64,000 nucleotides of DNA from Bradyrhizobium amphicarpaeae (GTDB lineage: Bacteria > Pseudomonadota > Alphaproteobacteria > Rhizobiales > Xanthobacteraceae). The stretch covers positions 2,944,001 through 3,008,000 of the forward strand of contig NZ_CP029426.2 in the NCBI RefSeq assembly GCF_002266435.3, in the 5' to 3' direction. Each line of letters starts with the position of its first letter. Within the stretch, counting starts at the first letter, position 1. The notes below the pieces were generated by a model that worked only from the letters and a program-made list of their open reading frames with translations, was not told the DNA's origin and searched no databases. The position numbers and the translations under genes are program-made. Shown here in pieces: positions 35,505 to 43,915 of this stretch.

Positions 35505-36962
35505 ATGGTGATGGAAACGACGAGCGCTGCTCTCGACAAGATCCGCTGCGATGCTTGTCCGGTGATGTGCTACATCAAGCCGGGCGCCGCGGGCGCCTGC
35601 GATCGCTACGCCAATCACGACGGCAAGCTCGTCCGCGTCGATCCGCATGTGATCCTGGAGCGCACGGTCTCGCATGGCGGCAAGCTGGTCCCGTTCAGCC
35701 GCACCGAAGATTGGGACGGCAAGATCGTCCACGAACCCTCCACCTTTGTGACGGCGATCGGCGCAGGCACGACCTATCCCGACTACAAGCCGGCGCCGTT
35801 CATCGTCTCCGCGGAGGTCGACGGCGTCGACATGGTGACTGTCGTCACCGAGGGCATCTTCTCCTATTGCGGCATCAAGGTGAAGATCGACACCGATCGC
35901 TATCTCGGGCCGGAGACCGCGACCGTCCGGGCGCAGGGCGAGGCGGTCGGCCACGTCACCACCAGCGAATACGGCTCGCAGATGCTGTCGCTCGGCGGCG
36001 TGCATCATCTGACCGGCGGCTCAAAGAAGGAGGGCCGCGTCACCTGCGACACGCTGATGGATCTCGCCAATTGCAAGGCGGTCGAGCTGACCATCGACGG
36101 CGGCGCGAGTGTCGTGGTGCAGGCCGGCCAGCCGCCGATCGTCAACGGCATGAAAGAAGAGCGCATGCGGGTCGGCTGCGGCTCGGCGACGATCGGCATG
36201 TTCGCCAAGCAATGGCACGGCAAGGTCGACGAGGTCGTCGTGGTCGACGACCACATCACCGGCGTGCTCAGTGAGCACCAGGCCGGCAAGCTGCTCGACA
36301 TCGCCGACACCGGCATCAAGATGAAGGGCCGCCGCTCGACGCCCGGCCGTTATTTCCAGGTCGCCGATCCCGGTACGGGGTGGGGTGGGACCAACATCTC
36401 CGATCCGCTCGCGATCCTCGGACCGTTCGATGCCAAGGAGGCAAAGCCGGGTCTTTCGATGCTGATGGTCTCCACCACCGGTGAGCATTCGTCCTATTAC
36501 GTGCTCGACGAGGCCCTGAAACCGGTCGAGACCGAAATGCCTGCCGAGCTGAAGTTTTCGGTCGAGCGCATCCAGGAGAATTGCGAACCGGCGCTGTGCA
36601 CGGTGCTGTTCATGGCGGGTGCCGGCGGCTCGCTGCGGGCAGGCGTCACGGACAATCCGGTGCGGCTGACACGTTCGGTGAAGGATGCGCTGACGCGCGT
36701 CACCAGCGGCGGCGCGCCGGTGTATGTCTGGCCCGGCGGCGGCATCACCTACATGGTCGACGTGACGCAGATGCCGGCGGGCGCGTTCGGCTACGTGCCC
36801 ACACCGGCGCTGGTCGCCCCGATCGAGTTCACGATGAAGCTGTCCGACTACGCCGCGCTCGGCGGCCACATGGATTACGTGAAGCCGCTCTCCGAGGTGC
36901 AGAACGGCGAGGATGTCCGCCAGCTGCCCTGGCAGAACCCGATCCCGGGACCTCGGGCATGA
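35505..36962 (+). CDS. hnr: 6-hydroxynicotinate reductase
   Basis: The 485-residue protein matches 6-hydroxynicotinate reductase of the Eubacterium barkeri nicotinate pathway, as I recall that family. That enzyme is an iron-sulfur enzyme reducing 6-hydroxynicotinate to 1,4,5,6-tetrahydro-6-oxonicotinate, with reduced ferredoxin as donor. Near the N-terminus are Cys15, Cys18, Cys22 and Cys32 (CDACPVMC...ACDRY), a likely [4Fe-4S] ligand set. Conserved-looking Gly-rich blocks follow, such as DPGTGWGGTNISDP and WPGGGITYMVDV. It heads an operon with UPF0280 and DUF1185 genes, an ABC importer and marR. The start may be ATG 35505 or 35511; no strong ribosome-binding site is visible. Family recognition is from memory, supported by the enamidase gene nearby. 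Confidence 0.78.
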   Translation: MVMETTSAALDKIRCDACPVMCYIKPGAAGACDRYANHDGKLVRVDPHVILERTVSHGGKLVPFSRTEDWDGKIVHEPSTFVTAIGAGTTYPDYKPAPFIVSAEVDGVDMVTVVTEGIFSYCGIKVKIDTDRYLGPETATVRAQGEAVGHVTTSEYGSQMLSLGGVHHLTGGSKKEGRVTCDTLMDLANCKAVELTIDGGASVVVQAGQPPIVNGMKEERMRVGCGSATIGMFAKQWHGKVDEVVVVDDHITGVLSEHQAGKLLDIADTGIKMKGRRSTPGRYFQVADPGTGWGGTNISDPLAILGPFDAKEAKPGLSMLMVSTTGEHSSYYVLDEALKPVETEMPAELKFSVERIQENCEPALCTVLFMAGAGGSLRAGVTDNPVRLTRSVKDALTRVTSGGAPVYVWPGGGITYMVDVTQMPAGAFGYVPTPALVAPIEFTMKLSDYAALGGHMDYVKPLSEVQNGEDVRQLPWQNPIPGPRA

Positions 36963-37855
36963 CGAGGCTCCCGCAAATCGCATTGCTGTCTGATGGCCGG
37001 CGGCTGCATTTGCAGGATGGTCCGATTGACCTGGTCGTTGAGGCGCGGGGACGCGCGGACGATGTGCGTGCGGCTTACGAGGCTGCGGCGCGACGGTTTG
37101 CCGGGCTGCTCGACGAACTCTGCGCCGAATTGCCGGAGCTGCGGAGCGCCGCCGGGAAGCGTAGTTCGCTGAAGGGCGTGGTTGCGCGTCGGATGCACGC
37201 CGCTGTCGCGCCTTACGCCTCCGATTGCTTCATCACGCCGATGGCGGCTGTTGCCGGGAGTGTGGCGGAGGAGATCCTGGGCGCCATGCTCGGCGCTGCG
37301 ACGCCGGACCGTGTCTATGTGAACAACGGTGGCGACATTGCGCTTCATCTCGGTAGGGCTGAATATTTCTCCGTCGGCCTGATGGACCGACCTGATCGCG
37401 ACGGCGTGATGCGGACGATGCGGCTGGATGCCGACGATCCCGTACGCGGCATCGCGACCAGCGGACGGCACGGCCGCAGTTTTTCGCTCGGAATTGCGGA
37501 TGCCGTGACGGTGTTGGCGGCGACGGCGTCGCAGGCCGACGCGGCTGCGACCGTGATCGCCAATGCGGTCGATCTGCCCGGGCATCCCGCCATCGTCCGG
37601 ACGCCTGCCAACGAGTTGCAGCCCGACAGCGACCTCGGCGCGCGACTTGTGACCCGCAATGTCGGTGTATTGTTGCAGAATGAGATCGCGATGGCACTCG
37701 AATCTGGCGCGGAACGTGCACGTCAATTGTTCGATCGCGGATTGATCGAGGGTGCCGTGGTGCGGCTTTGTGGTGATATGCTTGTCATCGGAACCAAGGA
37801 TATAGAAGAGCAACGAACGCGCCCGCTTGTACCGGAGAACGCGGTCTGTGCCTGA
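36959..37855 (+). CDS. UPF0280 family protein (ApbE-like fold)
   Basis: A 298-residue protein of the UPF0280 group, whose fold resembles ApbE flavin transferases. The block VYVNNGGDIALHL (about residue 120) and the later TSGRHGRSFSLGIADAVTVLAAT are typical. ApbE proteins attach FMN covalently to Thr/Ser of partner redox proteins; whether UPF0280 proteins do so is not established. Its ATG overlaps the hnr stop (ATGA), so it is translationally coupled to the reductase. That suggests a role in maturing, or a catalytic step next to, 6-hydroxynicotinate reductase. This role is inference. Confidence 0.8.
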   Translation: MTRLPQIALLSDGRRLHLQDGPIDLVVEARGRADDVRAAYEAAARRFAGLLDELCAELPELRSAAGKRSSLKGVVARRMHAAVAPYASDCFITPMAAVAGSVAEEILGAMLGAATPDRVYVNNGGDIALHLGRAEYFSVGLMDRPDRDGVMRTMRLDADDPVRGIATSGRHGRSFSLGIADAVTVLAATASQADAAATVIANAVDLPGHPAIVRTPANELQPDSDLGARLVTRNVGVLLQNEIAMALESGAERARQLFDRGLIEGAVVRLCGDMLVIGTKDIEEQRTRPLVPENAVCA

Positions 37856-37870
37856 ACGGGGAAGCGAAGC

Positions 37871-38455
37871 ATGAGCGCGATCATCCGCAAGATCGTCACC
37901 GTCGTCGAAGAGACCCAGATGGAGATGGGCCGGCAGGTCTCGCCGCCGACCCGGCGCGCGGCGGCGATTGCCGTCATCGAAAATCCCTTTGCCGGACGAT
38001 ATGTCGAAGACCTCTCGCCGCTGATTGCGATTGGCGAGGAACTGGGCGAGCTCCTGTCGAAGCGCGCGGTGGCGGCGCTCGGCATCGATGGCGCCAAGGC
38101 GCAGAGCTACGGCAAGGCCGCGGCCGTCGGAGAGAACGGCGAACTGGAGCATGCCGCCGCGATCCTCCATCCCAAGATGGGCGCGCCGGTGCGCAAGGTT
38201 CTGGGCAAGGGCGCAGCGCTGATCCCGTCGTCCAAGAAGCGGAGCGGTCCCGGCACGACGCTCGACATTCCGCTCGGGCACAAGGATGCCGCGTTCGTGC
38301 GCAGCCATTTCGACGGCATGGAGGTGCAGATCAACGACGCGCCGCGCGCCAACGAGATCATGGTCGCGGTCGCCGTCACCGACAGCGGCCGTCCGCTGCC
38401 GCGCGTCGGCGGGCTGACGGTTGCGGAAGTGAAGGGCGAGGACGGCTTGAGATAG
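37871..38455 (+). CDS. DUF1185 / amino acid synthesis family protein
   Basis: A 194-residue protein of the Pfam family named amino acid synthesis (DUF1185). It begins IRKIVTVVEETQMEMGR and has PPTRRAAAIAVIENPFAGRYVEDLSPL, SYGKAAAVGENGELEHAAAILHPKMGAPVR and SSKKRSGPGTTLDIPLGHKDA. Structures are known but no function is established for the family as far as I know. It lies 15 bases after the UPF0280 gene in the hnr operon. Its position suggests it takes part in the ring reduction or opening steps, or in tautomer/lactam handling. That is a guess from context. Confidence 0.8.
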   Translation: MSAIIRKIVTVVEETQMEMGRQVSPPTRRAAAIAVIENPFAGRYVEDLSPLIAIGEELGELLSKRAVAALGIDGAKAQSYGKAAAVGENGELEHAAAILHPKMGAPVRKVLGKGAALIPSSKKRSGPGTTLDIPLGHKDAAFVRSHFDGMEVQINDAPRANEIMVAVAVTDSGRPLPRVGGLTVAEVKGEDGLR

Positions 38456-38536
38456 AGCTCGGAGCGGGAGGCGGGCGCAGCCTCTCCGATGAGATCACGC
38501 AGAAGACGTAAGAGAGTTCAAAAACTGGAGGTTGGG

Positions 38537-39739
38537 ATGCGAGCAAGAAATTACTTCGTCGGCGCGGCGTTTGCGCTTCTGGCGGGCGGCATGGCTAATT
38601 CGGCCCTGGCGCAGGACATCAAGATCGGCGAGATCAACAGCTATTCGCTGCTGCCGGCGTTCACCGAACCCTATCGCAAGGGCTGGCAGCTCGCGGTCGA
38701 AGAGATCAACGCGGCCGGCGGCATCAACGGCAAGAAGCTCGTCGTCATTTCGAAGGACGACGGCGGCAAGCCGGCGGACGCGCAGACCGCGGCCAACGAG
38801 CTCGTCTCGAGCGAGGGCGTTGCGATGCTGACGGGTACGTTCCTGTCGAACATCGGCCTCGCCGTCAGCGACTTCGCCAACCAGAAGAAGGTGTTCTTCC
38901 TCGCGGCCGAGCCGCTGACGGACGCCGTCACCTGGTCCAAGGGCAACAAATACACCTTCCGCCTGCGTCCTTCCAACTACATGCAGGCGGCGATGCTGGT
39001 GGAGGCGGCCGCGAAGCTGCCGGCAAAGCGCTGGGCGACCATCGCGCCCAACTATGAATACGGCCAGTCCGCAGTCGCCGTCTTCAAGAAGCTGATGTCG
39101 GAGAAGCGCCCGGACATCCAGTGGGTCGACGAGCAGTGGCCGCCGCAGGGCAAGATCGACGCGGGTCCGGTGGTGCAGGCCGTTGCCGCCGCCAATCCCG
39201 AGGCGATCCTCAACGTCACCTTCGGCGCCGATCTCGTCAAGCTCGTGCGTGAAGGCAACACCCGCGGCCTGTTCAAGGGGCGCGAAGTCGTCTCGTTCCT
39301 GACCGGTGAGCCGGAATATCTCGATCCGCTCAAGGACGAGACGCCCGAGGGCTGGATCGTCACCGGTTACCCCTGGTACTCGATCAAGACGCCCGAGCAT
39401 GACGCGTTCCTGAAGGCCTACCAGACCAAGTACAACGACTATCCGCGCCTCGGCTCGATCGTCGGCTACCAGACCATCAAGGCGGCCGCCGCAATCCTGG
39501 CGAAGGCCGGCTCGACCGATCCGGAGAAGCTGATCGCCGCGGCGGAGGGGATCTCCATGCCGTCGCCGTTCGGAGAGATCACCTTCCGCAAGATCGACCA
39601 TCAGTCGACGCTCGGCGCATTCGTCGGCAAGACCGCGCTGAAGGACGGCAAGGGCGTGATGGTGGACTCGGTCTACAAGAAGGGCGCGGACTACCTGCCC
39701 AGCGATGCCGAGGTCGAGAAGCTGCGTCCGAAGGATTGA
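38537..39739 (+). CDS. branched-chain-type ABC transporter substrate-binding protein
   Basis: A 400-residue periplasmic receptor of the LivJ/K type. The signal peptide covers residues 1-26 (NYFVGAAFALLAGGMANSALAQ), followed by IKIGEINSYSLLPAFTEPYRKGWQLAVEEINAAGGING and KLVVISKDDGGKPADAQTAANELV, the standard family opening. GGAGG is five bases before the ATG. Members often bind aromatic or heteroaromatic acids rather than amino acids. Here, between pathway genes and the matching permease and ATPases, nicotinate or 6-hydroxynicotinate is the natural candidate. A palindromic repeat separates it from the permease gene. Confidence 0.87.
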   Translation: MRARNYFVGAAFALLAGGMANSALAQDIKIGEINSYSLLPAFTEPYRKGWQLAVEEINAAGGINGKKLVVISKDDGGKPADAQTAANELVSSEGVAMLTGTFLSNIGLAVSDFANQKKVFFLAAEPLTDAVTWSKGNKYTFRLRPSNYMQAAMLVEAAAKLPAKRWATIAPNYEYGQSAVAVFKKLMSEKRPDIQWVDEQWPPQGKIDAGPVVQAVAAANPEAILNVTFGADLVKLVREGNTRGLFKGREVVSFLTGEPEYLDPLKDETPEGWIVTGYPWYSIKTPEHDAFLKAYQTKYNDYPRLGSIVGYQTIKAAAAILAKAGSTDPEKLIAAAEGISMPSPFGEITFRKIDHQSTLGAFVGKTALKDGKGVMVDSVYKKGADYLPSDAEVEKLRPKD

Positions 39740-39748
39740 CGCCGCTGC

Positions 39749-39839
39749 CGTAGGGTGGGTTAGCCGAAGGCGTAACCCACCACGGTCTGCAACCGCAGAA
39801 CCAGAAGAGGTGGGTTACGCTGCGCTAACCCACCCTACG
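39749..39839. repeat. palindromic intergenic repeat (CGTAGGGTGGGTTAGC type)
   Basis: A perfect 16-bp inverted repeat, CGTAGGGTGGGTTAGC (39749-39764) and GCTAACCCACCCTACG (39824-39839), encloses a second inverted pair (GCGTAACCCACC / GGTGGGTTACGC). A separate hairpin, CTCCCCGC - AAGA - GCGGGGAG, follows just downstream (39846-39865). The block sits inside the transporter operon between receptor and permease genes. It could lower downstream expression, as such hairpins do in other transport operons. Confidence 0.8.
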
Positions 39840-39896
39840 AAGCCCTCTCCCCGCAAGAGCGGGGAGGGGTGAACCAACACTCAACCCGGACCGCCG

Positions 39897-41786
39897 ATGG
39901 CCTTTTACGTCGTACAGTTTCTGACCGGTCTCGCCAGCGCGGCGTCGCTGTTCCTGGTGGCCTCGGGCCTGTCGATCATCTTCGGCGTGACGCGGATCGT
40001 CAATTTCGCGCATGGCGCCTTCTACATGATCGGCGCCTACATTGCCTTCACCCTGACGGAGCGTCTGTCGGGTGCATTCGGCTTCTGGGGCAGCATGGTG
40101 CTGGCGGCGATGGCCGTGGCGCTGATCGGCGTGCTCGTCGAGATGGTGCTGCTTCGCCGCATCTATCACGCGCCAGAGCTATTCCAGCTGCTCGCGACCT
40201 TCGGCCTGACCTTGATGGTCGAGGATCTCGTGGTGCTGATCTGGGGGCCCGACGATCTCGTCGGCCGCCGCGCGCCGGGCTTCCGGGGCGCCATCGATTT
40301 CTTCGGTCAGAACATCCCGAGCTATGATCTGTTCCTGATCGTGCTCGGGCCCGTCGTGCTCGGCATCCTCTGGCTGCTGTTCCAGCGCACGCGCTGGGGC
40401 GTGCTGGTGCGCGCGGCGACGCAAGACCGCGACATGGTCGCGGCGCTCGGCGTCAATCAGAAATGGCTGTTCACGTCCGTGTTCGCGGTCGGCGTCTTCC
40501 TCGCCGCGCTCGGCGGCGCGCTCCAGATCCCGCGCGATGCCGTCCACCACGCCATGGATCTGCGCATCATCGTCGAGGTCTTCGTTGTCGTCGTGATCGG
40601 CGGCCTCGGCAGCATCGTCGGCGCCTTCGTCGCGGCGGTGCTGGTCTCCGAGCTCAATGCCTTCGGCATCCTGATCTTTCCGAAGATTTCCATCATCCTG
40701 GTCTTCCTGGTGATGGCGGTGGTGCTGATCGTGCGGCCCTGGGGGCTGTTCGGCAAGCCGGAGGCGCCCGCGCGCAAGACGCCCGGGCTCACCGTCAATC
40801 CATGGCGCCCGCTGACGTCGAACGAGCGGCTTGCGGCGCTGGCGGCGCTCGTGATCGCAGCGACACTGCCGCTGTTTGCCGGCAACTACGTGCTGACCGT
40901 CGGCTCCGAGATCGCGATCTTCGTGATCTTCGCCGTCAGCCTGCACTTTCTGATGTCGGTCGGGGGGCTCGCGTCCTTCGGCCATGCCGCCTATTTCGGC
41001 CTCGGTGCCTACGGCGTTGCCTTCCTCGCCAAGATGGCGGGGCTGCCGATGATCGTGTGCCTGCTGCTCGGGCCGCTGCTGGGCTGCATGGGGGCCGCCG
41101 TGTTCGGCTTCTTTGCCGTACAGCTATCGGGTGTGTACTTCGCGATGCTGACGCTCGCCTTCGCGCAGATCGTGTGGTCGATCGCGTTCCAATGGGTGAG
41201 CGTCACCGGCGGCGACAACGGCATATTGGGCGTCTGGCCGGAAAAATGGGCGGGAAGCCCGTCGCACTTCTATTGGCTCGCGCTCGGCGTTGCCGCGTTG
41301 GTGACCATTGCGCTGCGGGCCATGGTGTTCTCGCCGTTCGGCTACGCGCTTCGGGCCACGCGCGACTCGCTGCTGCGCAGCGAAGCGATCGGCATCAATG
41401 CCAAGCGCATCCAGTGGACGGCGTTCGTGATCGCGGGCACGACCGCCGGCATCGGCGGTGCGCTGTTCGCCTACCTGAAGGGGAGCGTCTTTCCTGACAA
41501 TCTCGGCATCTCGCTGTCGGTCGATGCGCTCGTCATGGTGCTGCTCGGCGGCGTCGAGACGGTGTCGGGCGCGGTGATCGGCGCGATCGTCTACAAGGCG
41601 CTGAGCATCTGGCTGATAAGCCAGACCGACCTGTCGAAGCTCGTGCTCGGCGGCTTCATCATGCTGATCGTCGTCGTCTTCCCCAAGGGCATCGTCGGCA
41701 TGCTGGAAATGCTGGCGCAGCGCCGCAGGAAGTCGTCGCCGCCGGGATCATCTCTGCTTGCCAAGCCGATCGAGTCCGCCGAATGA
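39897..41786 (+). CDS. fused branched-chain-type ABC permease (LivH-LivM)
   Basis: A 629-residue fusion of the two permease subunits that are normally separate. Residues about 1-290 match LivH (FGVTRIVNFAHGAFYMIGAY, AALGVNQKWLFTSVF, IIVEVFVVVVIGGLGSIVGAF). From about 320 on it matches LivM (SVGGLASFGHAAYFGLGAYG, RATRDSLLRSEAIGINAKRIQW, LVMVLLGGVETVSGAVIGA). Each half has the conserved cytoplasmic coupling helix. There are about 16 spans. The stop overlaps the livG-type ATG. The fusion keeps the two subunits at one-to-one ratio. Confidence 0.88.
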   Translation: MAFYVVQFLTGLASAASLFLVASGLSIIFGVTRIVNFAHGAFYMIGAYIAFTLTERLSGAFGFWGSMVLAAMAVALIGVLVEMVLLRRIYHAPELFQLLATFGLTLMVEDLVVLIWGPDDLVGRRAPGFRGAIDFFGQNIPSYDLFLIVLGPVVLGILWLLFQRTRWGVLVRAATQDRDMVAALGVNQKWLFTSVFAVGVFLAALGGALQIPRDAVHHAMDLRIIVEVFVVVVIGGLGSIVGAFVAAVLVSELNAFGILIFPKISIILVFLVMAVVLIVRPWGLFGKPEAPARKTPGLTVNPWRPLTSNERLAALAALVIAATLPLFAGNYVLTVGSEIAIFVIFAVSLHFLMSVGGLASFGHAAYFGLGAYGVAFLAKMAGLPMIVCLLLGPLLGCMGAAVFGFFAVQLSGVYFAMLTLAFAQIVWSIAFQWVSVTGGDNGILGVWPEKWAGSPSHFYWLALGVAALVTIALRAMVFSPFGYALRATRDSLLRSEAIGINAKRIQWTAFVIAGTTAGIGGALFAYLKGSVFPDNLGISLSVDALVMVLLGGVETVSGAVIGAIVYKALSIWLISQTDLSKLVLGGFIMLIVVVFPKGIVGMLEMLAQRRRKSSPPGSSLLAKPIESAE

Positions 41787-42574
41787 GCGTTGCACCCCCG
41801 CTTCTCGTGGTCGAAGGCCTGACCAAATCCTATGGCGGCATCCATGCCGTGCGCGGCGTTTCGTTCTCGCTGCGCGCCGGCGAGATTCTGGCGCTGATCG
41901 GGCCGAACGGCGCCGGCAAGAGCACCTGCTTCGACATGCTCAACGGCCAGAACCAGCCCGATACCGGGCAGGTCCGCCTGCTCGGCGAAGAGACCACCGG
42001 CAAGAAGCCGCGCGAGATCTGGCGCATGGGCGTCGGGCGCACGTTCCAGATCACCGCGACCTTCGCCACCATGACCGTTCGCGAGAACGTGCAGGTGGCG
42101 CTGATTTCACATGGCAAGCAGCTGTTCAATCTGTTCGGCTCGGCGCCCAAGTTCGACCGCGGCGAGGCCGGGCGGCTGCTCGAGCTGGTCGGCATGGGCG
42201 GCTACGCGGATCGTCCTTGCGGCGAGTTGGCCTATGGCGACCTCAAGCGGCTCGAGCTTGCGGTGGCGCTCGCCAACCAGCCGAAATTGCTCCTGATGGA
42301 CGAGCCGACCGCCGGCATGGCGCCGCGCGAGCGTGTCGACCTGATGCGGCTCACGGCGCAAATCGCGCGCGAGAAGTCGATCGGCGTGCTCTTCACCGAG
42401 CACGACATGGACGTGGTGTTCGAGCACGCCGACCGCATCATCGTGCTGAATCGAGGGACGCTGATCGCCGAAGGCACGCCGGCCGAGGTGCGCGGCAATC
42501 CGCAGGTGCAGGCGGTCTATCTCGGCGAGGGTCTCGTCTACGATGCCCGCCATCGCGAGGGGGCCTCGGCATGA
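41783..42574 (+). CDS. branched-chain-type ABC transporter ATPase (LivG-like)
   Basis: A 263-residue ATPase. Walker A is GPNGAGKST, the signature region is AYGDLKRLELAVALANQP (degenerate, as in LivG proteins), Walker B is LLLMDEPTAGMAP and the switch His is in FTEHDMDVVFEHADRI. LivG-specific segments are WRMGVGRTFQITATFATMTV and the C-terminal GNPQVQAVYLG. It pairs with the following LivF-like ATPase. ATGA overlaps join it to both neighbours, giving a tightly coupled operon. Confidence 0.9.
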   Translation: MSVAPPLLVVEGLTKSYGGIHAVRGVSFSLRAGEILALIGPNGAGKSTCFDMLNGQNQPDTGQVRLLGEETTGKKPREIWRMGVGRTFQITATFATMTVRENVQVALISHGKQLFNLFGSAPKFDRGEAGRLLELVGMGGYADRPCGELAYGDLKRLELAVALANQPKLLLMDEPTAGMAPRERVDLMRLTAQIAREKSIGVLFTEHDMDVVFEHADRIIVLNRGTLIAEGTPAEVRGNPQVQAVYLGEGLVYDARHREGASA

Positions 42575-43275
42575 AGCTCACCGTCGAGGGCCTCAACAGC
42601 CATTATGGCCCGGCGCATATCCTGTTCGACATTGGCTTTGAGGTCGGCGAGGGCGAGGTGGTGGCGCTGCTTGGGCGCAACGGCGCCGGCAAGTCGACCA
42701 CGTTCCGCTCGATCGTCGGGCTCGTGGCGCAACGCTCCGGCCGCATCATGTTCGAGGGCAAGGACGTCTCGCTGCGTCCGACCCACGAAATCGTGCGCGA
42801 GGGGCTCGGCTATGTGCCGGAGGAGCGCCGCATCTTCACCGACCTGACGGTGGAGGAGAACCTCGAAGTCGGCAAGCAGCCCAGGCGTCCGAATGCGCCA
42901 TACTGGACCCGCGAAAAACTATTCGCGCTGTTTCCAAATCTCGGCGAAATGAAGAACCGCCCGGGCGGCCGCATGAGCGGCGGCGAGCAGCAGATGCTCA
43001 CCATCGCGCGCACCCTGATGGGCAATCCGTCACTGGTGCTGCTGGACGAGCCCTCGGAGGGCCTGTCGCCGAAGATCGTGGAACAGATGGTCGATGCCAT
43101 CCTGACCATGAAGAAGGAGGGCGTCAGCATCGTCGTCTCCGAGCAGAATCTGCACTTCGCGCGGCTGATCTCGGATCGCGCCTACATCATCGAGCGCGGC
43201 CGCATCTGCTTCGGCGGCACCATGGCCGAGCTCGACGCTCGTCCGGATATCCGCGACGCGCATCTGTCGTTGTGA
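42571..43275 (+). CDS. branched-chain-type ABC transporter ATPase (LivF-like)
   Basis: A 234-residue ATPase: Walker A GRNGAGKSTT, signature MSGGEQQMLTIARTLMGNP, Walker B LVLLDEPSEGLSPKIVEQM, and SIVVSEQNLHFARLISDRAYIIERG in place of the usual switch region, as in LivF proteins. YVPEERRIFTDLTVEENLEVG is the characteristic Q-loop neighbourhood. The start overlaps the LivG stop. It completes a four-gene importer that probably brings in the heteroaromatic substrate of the surrounding pathway. Confidence 0.9.
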   Translation: MKLTVEGLNSHYGPAHILFDIGFEVGEGEVVALLGRNGAGKSTTFRSIVGLVAQRSGRIMFEGKDVSLRPTHEIVREGLGYVPEERRIFTDLTVEENLEVGKQPRRPNAPYWTREKLFALFPNLGEMKNRPGGRMSGGEQQMLTIARTLMGNPSLVLLDEPSEGLSPKIVEQMVDAILTMKKEGVSIVVSEQNLHFARLISDRAYIIERGRICFGGTMAELDARPDIRDAHLSL

Positions 43276-43298
43276 GGCAAGGGAAGGGCTGCGAACGG

Positions 43299-43754
43299 AT
43301 GGCGAGAAGCGTCACGGCGAAGAAGAGCGTCAAGCCGGGAAAACCGCCTTACGTGCTCGACGAGCAGGTCGGCTTCATCCTGCGCCAGGTCTGGCAGCGC
43401 CACAGCTCGATCTTCTCCCGCGATATCGGCACCAATTTGACGCCGACGCAGTGGGCGGCATTGTCGAAACTCGCCGAGACCGGGCCGTGCTCGCAGAACC
43501 AGCTCGGCCGGCTGACGGCGATGGACGTCGCGACCATCAAGGGCGTGATCGACCGCCTGACCGCGCGCGGGTTGACTGAGACCAGCCAGGATCCCGAGGA
43601 CGGTCGGCGGCTCCTTGTCAGCCTGACGCGCGCCGGTCAGCAGCTTTCGGAGAAGGTCGCGCCGAACGCGCTCGCCATCACCCGGGAAACGCTGTCGCCG
43701 CTCGATGCGAAAGAGCGCGAGATGCTGATGGCGCTGTTGAACAAGCTGCGGTGA
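43299..43754 (+). CDS. MarR family transcriptional regulator
   Basis: A 151-residue winged-helix protein. It has VGFILRQVWQRHSSIFSRDIG, TPTQWAALSKLAETGPCSQNQLGRLTAMDVATIKGVIDRLTARGL (recognition helix) and DPEDGRRLLVSLTRAGQQL (wing). MarR proteins bind 16-20-bp palindromes as dimers and release on binding phenolic or heteroaromatic ligands; NicR, which controls nicotinate genes in Pseudomonas, is of this family. As last gene of the hnr-transporter operon it is well placed to control the operon and the matching palindrome at the enamidase gene. ATG 43299 is used; a GTG at 43272 overlapping the livF stop is possible. Confidence 0.87.
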   Translation: MARSVTAKKSVKPGKPPYVLDEQVGFILRQVWQRHSSIFSRDIGTNLTPTQWAALSKLAETGPCSQNQLGRLTAMDVATIKGVIDRLTARGLTETSQDPEDGRRLLVSLTRAGQQLSEKVAPNALAITRETLSPLDAKEREMLMALLNKLR

Positions 43755-43762
43755 AGGGTGCG

Positions 43763-43851
43763 GTAGGGTGGGCAAAGCGAAGCGTGCCCACCACCTTTCC
43801 CAGTCAGCAAGAGATCGTGGGCACGTCACTTCGCGCCTTTGCCCACCCTAC
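43763..43851. repeat. palindromic intergenic repeat (GTAGGGTGGGCAAAG type)
   Basis: An inverted repeat with outer arms GTAGGGTGGGCAAAG (43763-43777) and CTTTGCCCACCCTAC (43837-43851). An inner pair, CGTGCCCAC (43783-43791) and GTGGGCACG (43817-43825), is nested within. It is a relative of the repeat at 39749 and lies immediately after the marR stop, where it could terminate or stabilise the operon transcript. Confidence 0.8.
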
Positions 43852-43883
43852 GGCAGTTGAACGAGATGCGGGGATTGGCGACT

Positions 43884-43914
43884 AACCTCGATGGGGACGT
43901 CATCGAGGTTTTTT
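43884..43914 (+). terminator. terminator-like hairpin that overlaps the next gene's ribosome-binding site
   Basis: A perfect 10-bp stem, AACCTCGATG (43884-43893) and CATCGAGGTT (43901-43910), with a 7-base loop, runs into six T residues (43909-43914). It is a textbook intrinsic terminator for the upstream operon. The ATG of the following gene is only two bases after the T-run, and its only Shine-Dalgarno (GAGG, 43905-43908) is inside the 3' arm of the stem. The same hairpin would therefore both end transcription and hide the ribosome site. Confidence 0.75.
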
Positions 43915-43915
43915 C

